A DNA stretch of 36,203 nucleotides from a virus: positions 1 through 36,203 of IMG/VR virus record IMGVR_UViG_3300044971_001158. One strand, written 5' to 3'. The notes below the pieces were generated by a model. It saw nothing but the letters and a program-made list of their open reading frames with translations. It was not told the DNA's origin and made no database searches. How positions within the stretch are numbered: position 1 is the first letter of the stretch; every line of letters starts with the position of its first letter. The position numbers and the translations under genes were made by a program. This document shows, in pieces, positions 30,810-36,203 of the stretch.

Positions 30810-31273
30810 TTAGACTTTTGCTGCTCTAACAACTGGGCTAACTTGCCCTTTGTTGTTACTTCAGCAACCCCCAACTTACTGCGATCAACTGGCGTTAAGC
30901 CAAGCAATGAAAGCAATTTTACAATGTCATTCTCAACCGTGTTTAACATTCCAAACAACGGGTTGGCATAGGCGTAACCCTTGTCGGTAAAAAGCACATA
31001 GTCCGTAGCAGCTAGTTTCTCTTTTAGCTCGTACTTCTTATCCATCTTTTCACAAAGTTCTATAAGCAATTTGGCATCGGTGTTAGCAATCCAAGGTGCC
31101 ATTGATCGAACATCTGCCCACATCTTTTGACCCGCATCGCTAAGGTGTAACGGCGCATCGCCTTTGATTGCTGGCAACGCAATCACATTCTTTAGGTCAG
31201 GCAATGAACGCTTGCCAGGGTTTCCGTTCTTACGCTTTTGTTCTATCGGCTTTGGTGGTCTGCCTGCTGTCAT
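30806..31273 (-). CDS. Terminase small subunit, P27 family
   Basis: A 155-residue protein. GRPPKPIEQKRKNGNPGKRS at the start is the basic DNA-binding end of P27-type small terminases. It is followed by LHLSDAGQKMWADVRSMAPW, IELCEKMDKKYELKEKLAAT and the closing LLSLLGLTPVDRSKLGVAEV. The last motif, lG.sP.dRskLg, is the family signature. It recognises the packaging site and presents DNA to TerL. Confidence 0.93.
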   Translation of the reverse strand: MTAGRPPKPIEQKRKNGNPGKRSLPDLKNVIALPAIKGDAPLHLSDAGQKMWADVRSMAPWIANTDAKLLIELCEKMDKKYELKEKLAATDYVLFTDKGYAYANPLFGMLNTVENDIVKLLSLLGLTPVDRSKLGVAEVTTKGKLAQLLEQQKSK

Positions 31274-31282
31274 TTGTTCCTC

Positions 31283-31681
31283 TCATAAATCCACCGCCCC
31301 CGGTAGATGAACCGCCTGCGCGATTGGTAAAAAGCCAACGGCTTTTTCAACCAACTGCGCATTGCCAAAATCTGTTGTTGCAGGCATCGGGTGATTTTCC
31401 CAAGTGACTTGAACCTTATGCAAGTTGAACGCATAGATTCCCTGCGGTGTTGCGTTGATGTAGCAAGGAGCAAAGCCAATTTCATCAGCTCGCTCAACTA
31501 GCGCATCAAACTTTTTCTTTTCAATAAGTAAATCTTCATAGTGAGTTCGCCTGCACTTGAGTTCAATGTGCAGCTTGGCTGCGCTTGATTCGCAATCAAA
31601 GCGCGAAAATTGCTTGGCGCTCTTTTTCAAATCAGGCAAAAAACTTTTGCGCAAAATCTCAAACAGTTCTAATTCGGACAT
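31283..31681 (-). CDS. PD-(D/E)XK-like protein upstream of terminase, 132 residues
   Basis: From ATG 31681. Residues 25-45 read FSRFDCESSAAKLHIELKCRR: Asp29, Glu40 and Lys42 could be the D...ExK core of a PD-(D/E)XK nuclease. Next is HYEDLLIEKKKFDALV. A second half with CYINATPQGIYAFNLHKV resembles strands of the same fold. It may be a DNA-processing nuclease used with packaging or a restriction-like enzyme. It lies between the terminase pair and the HNH genes. I recognise only the fold pattern, not the family. Confidence 0.6.
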   Translation of the reverse strand: MSELELFEILRKSFLPDLKKSAKQFSRFDCESSAAKLHIELKCRRTHYEDLLIEKKKFDALVERADEIGFAPCYINATPQGIYAFNLHKVQVTWENHPMPATTDFGNAQLVEKAVGFLPIAQAVHLPGAVDL

Positions 31682-31796
31682 TTGGTACAAACCCCCCAAG
31701 TTTCATTTCGCGGAAAGATGCGCGGTGAGGGCATCGGGGTGTCTAACCCCTGTGAGTGCCGAACTTTGGATGGGCTACGGGGAGTGCCACGGGGGG
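31682..31796. other. 115-base non-coding gap, candidate packaging (cos/pac) region
   Basis: It sits between the HNH nuclease and terminase-side genes, the position of cos in HNH-terminase phages. It holds an inverted repeat GGGGT-gtcta-ACCCC (31736-31750) and a direct repeat GAGTGCC at 31754-31760 and 31782-31788. There is also a GC-rich tract CACGGGGGGC. No long gene fits. The function is inferred from position and repeats only. Confidence 0.35.
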
Positions 31797-32093
31797 CTAT
31801 TTGTCCGATTTGCGTGAATTGCACCTTCTGCATAAAACCTGAACATTGGACCACACAGACAGGCCGCCATCGGCAAGGGGGCGAATATGATCAGCGGTTA
31901 AATCTTTTGTGCTTTTACAAATAGAACACCAAGGTTGAGCCTCTCGCGCTGCCTTAGATAACTTGCGCCATTCGGCATCGTAGCCACGATCTAATCTTGA
32001 TGGTCGCTTGCGATCTTTAACCCGCGCACAACTAACGCAGCGAGCAGCTCGAACAACAACATTACAATCAACACACGGTCTAGGTAGCATCAT
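31797..32093 (-). CDS. HNH endonuclease
   Basis: A 98-residue protein. CVDC and CVSC pairs in the first 25 residues precede the RGYDAEWRKLSKAAR helix. Then WCSICKSTKDLTADHIRPLA and SVWSNVQVLCRRCNSRKSD hold the Zn-binding cysteines and the catalytic His of the HNH fold. It resembles HK97 gp74-type nucleases that work with the terminase at packaging. It overlaps the EndoVII stop by 14 bases. Confidence 0.9.
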   Translation of the reverse strand: MMLPRPCVDCNVVVRAARCVSCARVKDRKRPSRLDRGYDAEWRKLSKAAREAQPWCSICKSTKDLTADHIRPLADGGLSVWSNVQVLCRRCNSRKSDK

Positions 32094-32454
32094 CTGTTCT
32101 TAGTAAATAGTTAACGGCTTCATTCAAACTGTTGATGTTGTCTTTAAAGTAACCAAGGCCAACATTGCATCTCATACATAATAACCCACGCACTTGATCT
32201 GTTGCGTGGTTATGGTCAACTGCTAATCCGTTTTTACTTTCTTCAGCATTGATGCCACAAATAGCGCACGAATAGTTCTGCGCTTGTAGTAACGCTTCAT
32301 AATCTTTTTTCGGAATATCAGTAATGTTGCGATGCTTACTGCGACAATCCCTGCAAACATCATAACGACCATCAGGAGTGCGCTTATCATTGTGGAAAGC
32401 ATCAAAACTCTTTGTCTCTAAACAATTGCGGCAACGCTTTGTATTATTCGTCAT
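32080..32454 (-). CDS. Recombination endonuclease VII
   Basis: From ATG 32454 (chosen because the frame upstream is a mirror of the 59-residue gene) the protein has 124 residues. Zn-binding pairs lie in RCRNCLE and VCRDCRS. The catalytic region is CAICGINAEESKNGLAVDHN, followed by RGLLCMRCNVGLGYFKDN. The DHxH and RxLLCxxCNxxLG motifs define the EndoVII family, which resolves branched DNA before packaging. It overlaps the upstream 59-residue gene by 11 bases. Confidence 0.92.
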   Translation of the reverse strand: MTNNTKRCRNCLETKSFDAFHNDKRTPDGRYDVCRDCRSKHRNITDIPKKDYEALLQAQNYSCAICGINAEESKNGLAVDHNHATDQVRGLLCMRCNVGLGYFKDNINSLNEAVNYLLRTDDAT

Positions 32455-32623
32455 CTCTATCAAAATCAATAATAGGTTCAGGCATTGATGTATAGAGTGC
32501 GTAAGCGTTAAGAGATGATGTTGAAGCGCGTGATAATAATGTTTCAATAGCATCAAATGAGATTGCTTGGTCAGTGCTTACTTCAGTGCATACATCACCG
32601 ATTGAAACGCTAATCATTATCAT
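32444..32623 (-). CDS. Small acidic protein, 59 residues
   Basis: ATG 32623 overlaps the stop of the 49-residue gene as ATGA. The sequence MIMISVSIGDVCTEVSTDQA opens with a beta strand, then a helix ETLLSRAST, and ends in an acidic tail FDRDDE. No family is recognised. Its end is coupled to the EndoVII start. Confidence 0.6.
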   Translation of the reverse strand: MIMISVSIGDVCTEVSTDQAISFDAIETLLSRASTSSLNAYALYTSMPEPIIDFDRDDE

Positions 32624-32769
32624 TTGCTTAACTCCAATCGGCTATCAAGTAAATCATCAATAAACTTATCAACAAGATGTTTCTTGCTATCAATTGTTGT
32701 TTTGCGTGAGGCAATTGCGTGCGCTAAGGCTTCATCAATTTCTTCAATGGTTTCAGTATCGTTATCCAT
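32620..32769 (-). CDS. Small helical acidic protein, 49 residues
   Basis: Three ATG codons in a row (32775, 32772, 32769) follow AGG; I report the last, with two extra Met residues possible. MDNDTETIEEIDEALAHAIA then SRKTTIDSKKHLVDKFIDDL reads as a mostly helical protein. It is the first gene after the terminator at about 32.8 kb and starts the late packaging block. No family is recognised. Its end overlaps the next start (ATGA). Confidence 0.6.
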   Translation of the reverse strand: MDNDTETIEEIDEALAHAIASRKTTIDSKKHLVDKFIDDLLDSRLELSK

Positions 32770-32784
32770 CATCATCCTATAAAT

Positions 32785-32815
32785 GAAAAAACCTCAGCCG
32801 TTGGATAACGGTGAG
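32785..32815 (-). terminator. Rho-independent terminator
   Basis: On the minus strand CCTCA-CCGTT-atcc-AACGG-c-TGAGG is followed by TTTTTT, a strong stem with one bulged C. It lies after the early operon (last gene ends at 32883) and before the packaging genes. It is thus also between the possible promoter at 32849-32880 and its first gene. Confidence 0.85.
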
Positions 32816-32840
32816 GGTAGTGAGTAGATAGCGATTCCTG

Positions 32841-32880
32841 TTACACATAGTGTAAGGCATATTTTTGAACCAACTGTCAA
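32841..32880 (-). promoter_or_regulatory. Possible leftward promoter overlapped by a palindrome
   Basis: On the minus strand a consensus TTGACA (32880-32875) is followed 20 bases later by TACACT (32854-32849). The spacer is longer than the usual 16-18, so the promoter is uncertain. The palindrome TTACAC-ata-GTGTAA (32841-32855) covers the possible -10 box, as an operator would. A terminator follows 34 bases further on. Confidence 0.45.
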
Positions 32881-32882
32881 AT

Positions 32883-33644
32883 TTAGTTGGTTTTATCTCT
32901 CATCTTGATAATCGCTGCCAAGTCAAACAACTTACCCTTTTGCGGTATCGAATTGCCTTTGATGATCTTATACACCGCCCGTTGCGTGATGCCAAGCCAA
33001 AGGGCAATTGCCTCAATGTCTAAATAGAACCGCCGATTGGGATTGCTCATTGCAAGGGCAATTAATCTGATAACACTCCAAGAGTTCTTGCACCCGTGAC
33101 AGGTAACGCCCTTTTCTAAGTTCTCAACATCAATCACAACGAACTTGCGACAATCATCAGTTGGGCAAGGAATTCGCCTTGGTTGTTCTTTGAATTGTTT
33201 GGCTGCTGCCAATCCTTTTGAATGTAGCTCTTTTACCTCATTAGCAAAGTCTTTAGCCCAATCCTGATTAGTAGTCCAATCAAGGTGGGCAATATGGAAT
33301 TGGCAGGTTGCCTCAACTTCTTTGGCAGTTGTTGGTTCCTTGACCACAAAAGCCGGCGGTGTCAGTTGGCGTTCTGCTCTGATGATCTGCTCCCAACCGT
33401 GAAGGATGGCCAAGAGTTCAGTTGCCATTGAGAAATCTAGGGCGTTGACATTGATTCCAATGGAACGCTCAGTTGATGGTGAGCCTGACCCTGAACGCCC
33501 AGGCGTTAGATACTCACTTGCCTTGACCTGCAAAATTGGCAACTCAATCAATTGGGATTGCAGGTTGAATCGGCAGGTGAAGCAAGCACCTTCGTTGCGA
33601 GATGGTCGAAGGCAGATGTTGCAGGTTAGTTGCTCGGTTTCCAC
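32883..33644 (-). CDS. Zinc-finger / HTH DNA-binding protein, 253 residues
   Basis: GTG 33644 overlaps the stop of the preceding gene (TAGTG). The frame stays open to 33746 but that would overlap the previous gene by 103 bases. A first zinc ribbon is CNICLRPSRNEGACFTC (residues 8-24) and a second is CPTDDC ... CHGC (about residues 165-195). The C-terminus is an HTH: LDIEAIALWLGITQRAVYKI, then IKGNSIPQKGKLFDLAAIIK. Such proteins are common near actinophage primases and may regulate transcription. It is the last gene of the early operon. Confidence 0.75.
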   Translation of the reverse strand: METEQLTCNICLRPSRNEGACFTCRFNLQSQLIELPILQVKASEYLTPGRSGSGSPSTERSIGINVNALDFSMATELLAILHGWEQIIRAERQLTPPAFVVKEPTTAKEVEATCQFHIAHLDWTTNQDWAKDFANEVKELHSKGLAAAKQFKEQPRRIPCPTDDCRKFVVIDVENLEKGVTCHGCKNSWSVIRLIALAMSNPNRRFYLDIEAIALWLGITQRAVYKIIKGNSIPQKGKLFDLAAIIKMRDKTN

Positions 33645-33994
33645 TAGAACGGTATCCCATCGGTTTTGTTGTCGGGTTTCGGTGGTAATCCACCATTGCC
33701 AAAGTAATCGGGCATCTCTTGGGCAAATATGGTTATCGGGCGGCATTGATGTTGGCCAAGCACAATGGGGTTCTTAGCCCACATCCTCGCCCCGACCCTT
33801 GGCGTTGCCTCAAAGGTTCGCCCTAGTCGGTGGATTTGGTAGGTTCGCAACCCGCCAACCTTGGCTGTTATCTCTGCCAAAAGGTTGAGTGGGTTTGGGT
33901 CAAGTTTGGTTGGCACCCCTGTTGAGCTGTGACCAAACCAAATGAGGTTTCCGCAATTTCGGCAATCAATGGCAGAAAATAAGAATTGACTCAT
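33644..33994 (-). CDS. Zinc-binding conserved actinophage protein, 116 residues
   Basis: The opening CRNCGNLIWFGHSSTGVPTK with a CxxC at residues 11-14 and a later HQC (near residue 83) suggest a split zinc site. The pattern C..Cg..I.w....G...plDP.P recurs in small proteins downstream of actinophage primases. A regulatory or DNA-associated role is inferred. Weak ribosome site GGGAACGAACCT precedes ATG 33994. Confidence 0.7.
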   Translation of the reverse strand: MSQFLFSAIDCRNCGNLIWFGHSSTGVPTKLDPNPLNLLAEITAKVGGLRTYQIHRLGRTFEATPRVGARMWAKNPIVLGQHQCRPITIFAQEMPDYFGNGGLPPKPDNKTDGIPF

Positions 33995-34000
33995 AGGTTC

Positions 34001-34132
34001 GTTCCCAACCCGATAATGATGGTGTTCCTCTTTCCGCTTATATACATAAGCGGAACGGAACGAACACCGATCACGCTCAATTCTGCCCGTGTTCCCTTTT
34101 TAAAAAGGAACACAAAAGGAACGGAACGGAAC
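34001..34132. repeat. GGAAC iteron cluster with nested palindromes
   Basis: GGAAC occurs at 34052, 34057, 34107, 34118, 34123 and 34128, and its complement GTTCC at 34001, 34024 and 34091. A perfect 10-bp inverted repeat TTCCGCTTAT-atac-ATAAGCGGAA (34032-34055) lies inside a 7-bp outer pair GGTGTTC/GAACACC (34021-34027/34062-34068). A further imperfect palindrome GTGTTCCCTTTTT-AAAAAGGAACAC occurs at 34089-34113. It is a gene-free gap next to the primase-helicase gene. An origin or regulator-binding cluster is the inference. Confidence 0.6.
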
Positions 34133-34134
34133 AC

Positions 34135-36203
34135 TTAGTTTGCCCCCAAATAAGAGATTTTGGCATCAACAAAGTTGAAATGGTCTTTGCCCATCGGTGA
34201 AATGTAGAGAACAAATGACCTCTCATTACCCCTGTTTTCAATCCAACCACCTGCCACCAAATCGCCAATGATGCCGCCAATTGACTCTTTGGAACCTGCC
34301 ACGCCATCTTGAACCATTCGGCGGGTGCTACCAGGATGATTGTGAATAAACTCAGCTACCTCTTTGAGTTTCTTAAACTCGCGGTTGGCATCTGCCTCAT
34401 CTTCCTTTAGCGGTACGCCAATGACATATTCCATCTGCGCCCGTGTCGAATCAATGGTGAAAATGGCAGCCTCTTGGGTGCGGTCAGACTTTCGGTACAT
34501 TCCCGCCATTTTGCGAACAAACCCCGGTCGGTCTTTGGTTACTCGCATTGTCAGCGAGCCAATTCTGCCGGGGGCAAGAACCTCAATCGGTTCAACAAGG
34601 TAGGCAGCTCCATCAATCGTTGCTAACTTCGCCTGCCCGCCAATGGCAAACCGCCCGCGTGTTTCGGCGTTCTTAGTAATGTGATCAATCAGCACAACGG
34701 CAGCGCCGCAGGCGGTGGCAACCGTTCTTGGAAAGATTCGCATCCAACGGGTGATTTCGTCATTGTCTTTGGTCTGACCACCCCACATTGTTAGGGATTC
34801 CGTTACGCCGTCAATGACCACTAGAACAGCGCTATCAGGTTGCAGGATGTCTTGCCAATATGGGTCAGTTTCATTACGCGGGCCATCAGGTCGGATATAT
34901 GTGAAGTATTGGAGCAGGTTGGCACGGCTCACGCCTAGCGCCTTGAGGCGGTTTACAATGTCAATTGCATCTGATTCAAAGTCAATATAAATGACCTTTT
35001 GATCAGCTTTTAGGCACTCGGCGGTTGCAATCTGAGCAATCCAAGACTTTCCCGATTCGGATTCACCATAAATTGAGTGAACTCTGCCCGTATAAAGTAG
35101 CCCATTGCCATCGGTTCTTTTTAAGATTGTGGCGATTGGGGCGGCAAATAAGCCGTCATAATAATCCTTTAAGGGGATTGGCTTCCAACTTGACTCATCA
35201 TCGCTTAGGTCGGCGGTGGTGACCTGTGAAGGTGCTTCAATGACATTCTGAGCCAATAAATTATTCGGTTGAAGTAACTCTTTCAGGTCAGTTGCCCCGT
35301 AGCCAAGATTTCTTAATTGTTGGGCAGCCTGCTTGAAATCCCCATTGGTGTTCAGGTGAGCGTAAGCGGCAAACTTTGAATAGGAACTCTCAGCTTCAAA
35401 GATAGTTGAGGTTGAGAAAACAAATAGTTTGTCATTACCATTGAAATTGGTGGTGGCAGAGATTCCTTCGTTCTTATTCGGTCTGCGCCAAACGGTTGCC
35501 TCACCCTTTTGATAAACCTTTGACCAACCAAGAGGTAACAAGATTTCATCCCAAGTTGTTCTTGCGTTGTAATCATCACCGGGGCTGAGGGTGCCATCGT
35601 GCTTGGCAACTACATCTGCTTGAATAACTTGCGCTTTTGGCATTTCGTCAAACATCGCAAAGATTTGGTGAAGGGCTGCTCTTTCGTGCATCGTAATCTT
35701 TGGGATCGCCTCGATTGAACCGCCAATTAGTGTCCAATTGCCACCGTTGGGGTGAGTTGAACCGCCCGATGGCGCGGTGATGGTGAAACCGCCTTCGCTT
35801 CGCGTTTCGGCAAACACATCCACGCCGCCGTTTTCACCTGGCTTTCGGGCTAACTTGGTGTTGCCAGGTATCTCGCCGTCAATGACTCGGTATAGCCAAT
35901 GCAAACCGCCTGATGGAGTCATTTCAACATAACCCGCATTTAGGCGCTGCCATAGTTCGCCTAACCCTGAGTTGTTCGCAATCTCAGCAATATCAAGGTG
36001 CATCTTTTGTGATACTGCTCGACCTTCAAGCTCTAGCATTTCAAGGTTGCCCGAAACTTTGCCCGTGATTACACCAATGCCATCAACATCGTGCTTAAAC
36101 CAAAGCAATAATTCATCGGCAGTTGGCAGTTGCTCTTGGTATTTCTGCCAAGATAAGGCAGGGCGCTTGCTTCCGTCATTTGCAACAGGAACAACGCTGA
36201 TGC
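34135..36203 (-). CDS. Primase-polymerase/helicase, right-end copy, 5' truncated by window edge
   Basis: 688 residues are visible; the left-end copy supplies the missing start, giving about 704 residues in all (add about 47 to the numbers below for full-length numbering). Counting from the TTG codon at 36108, the primase-polymerase domain has GVITGKVSGNLEMLELEG at 12-29, SGGLHWLYR at 66-74, and VDVFAETRSEGGFTITAPSG at 96-115. The helicase part has Walker A GESESGKS (348-355), Walker B AVLVVIDGVTE and a DHITKNAETRGRFAIGGQAK motif, like RepA/AAA_25 helicases. The C-terminal 85 residues form a winged helix (KKLKEVAEFIHNHPGSTRRM). It primes and unwinds DNA. Its stop lies beside the GGAAC cluster. 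Confidence 0.93.
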   Translation of the reverse strand, partial: ISVVPVANDGSKRPALSWQKYQEQLPTADELLLWFKHDVDGIGVITGKVSGNLEMLELEGRAVSQKMHLDIAEIANNSGLGELWQRLNAGYVEMTPSGGLHWLYRVIDGEIPGNTKLARKPGENGGVDVFAETRSEGGFTITAPSGGSTHPNGGNWTLIGGSIEAIPKITMHERAALHQIFAMFDEMPKAQVIQADVVAKHDGTLSPGDDYNARTTWDEILLPLGWSKVYQKGEATVWRRPNKNEGISATTNFNGNDKLFVFSTSTIFEAESSYSKFAAYAHLNTNGDFKQAAQQLRNLGYGATDLKELLQPNNLLAQNVIEAPSQVTTADLSDDESSWKPIPLKDYYDGLFAAPIATILKRTDGNGLLYTGRVHSIYGESESGKSWIAQIATAECLKADQKVIYIDFESDAIDIVNRLKALGVSRANLLQYFTYIRPDGPRNETDPYWQDILQPDSAVLVVIDGVTESLTMWGGQTKDNDEITRWMRIFPRTVATACGAAVVLIDHITKNAETRGRFAIGGQAKLATIDGAAYLVEPIEVLAPGRIGSLTMRVTKDRPGFVRKMAGMYRKSDRTQEAAIFTIDSTRAQMEYVIGVPLKEDEADANREFKKLKEVAEFIHNHPGSTRRMVQDGVAGSKESIGGIIGDLVAGGWIENRGNERSFVLYISPMGKDHFNFVDAKISYLGAN
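34455..36203. repeat. Right copy of the diverged terminal direct repeat
   Basis: Matches 1-1749 base for base at offset 34454 without net indels, about 95% identical where counted. It covers the 5' part of the primase-helicase gene up to the edge. The sequence after the left copy (1750-1795) supplies the missing start of this gene. Confidence 0.93.

Noticed and set aside
31669-31924. Short frames on both strands across the gap between the HNH gene and 31681
   Set aside because: They overlap each other or the HNH gene, lack ribosome sites and have no recognisable features.

Overview
The window reads as an essentially complete genome of a tailed dsDNA phage with siphovirus-type architecture. 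It has an HK97-type head module, a tape measure protein of about 514 residues and duplicated tail tube proteins. A WhiB-family Fe-S regulator, a proteasome-beta-like protease and an actinophage-style primase-polymerase/helicase point to an actinobacterial host. The moderate to low GC, lysine/asparagine-rich proteins and collagen-like fibre would suit small-genome aquatic Actinobacteria, but that is inference. No integrase, no recognisable immunity repressor and no DNA polymerase are visible. The layout is that of a lytic phage relying on host replication machinery.

The two ends carry the same sequence. Bases 1-1749 and 34455-36203 align at a constant offset of 34454 with no net indel and roughly 5% substitutions, nearly all at third codon positions of one shared gene. 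The repeat runs exactly to both edges. The simplest reading is a circular or circularly permuted genome of about 34.45 kb whose contig ends come from two co-existing strains.

Layout on the circle, mostly leftward (minus strand). (A) 7.4 kb leftward to 1 and continuing at 36.2-32.9 kb is the early/replication operon: proteasome-like protease, small membrane protein, Holliday-junction-resolvase-like nuclease, WhiB, secreted transglycosylase-like protein, Cas4/RecB-type exonuclease and companions, zinc ribbon, a C5-methyltransferase split over two frames, primase-helicase, and two zinc-binding proteins. It ends in a strong terminator at about 32.8 kb. (B) 32.8-29.3 kb is packaging: two tiny genes, endonuclease VII, HNH nuclease, a PD-(D/E)XK-like protein, TerS and TerL. 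(C) 29.3-22.9 kb is head and connector: portal, prohead protease, HK97 capsid, an inserted glycosyltransferase, connector, tail-completion protein. (D) 22.9-16.9 kb is tail: two tandem tail tube proteins, chaperone G with a -1 frame extension, tape measure, and distal tail proteins including one with an S74 self-cleaving chaperone. (E) 16.9-15.9 kb is lysis: small membrane proteins, M15-like endolysin, holin-like protein. (F) 15.9-8.8 kb is adhesins and decoration: an Ig-like protein, a 619-residue collagen-like fibre, three related fibre modules (one with a glycine-rich tip), marine-phage-type small proteins and a second glycosyltransferase with a helical-repeat tail. (G) 7.44-8.70 kb is the only rightward block: six tiny translationally coupled genes ending with a ribbon-helix-helix protein. 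It is driven by a promoter with a palindrome in its spacer and closed by a perfect 17-bp hairpin.

The most unusual parts are the phage proteasome-like protease with a possible RNA switch at its start, the split methyltransferase, the tRNA-like relic, the uncharacterised rightward six-gene block, and the diverged end repeat. No gap longer than 300 bases lacks a gene.
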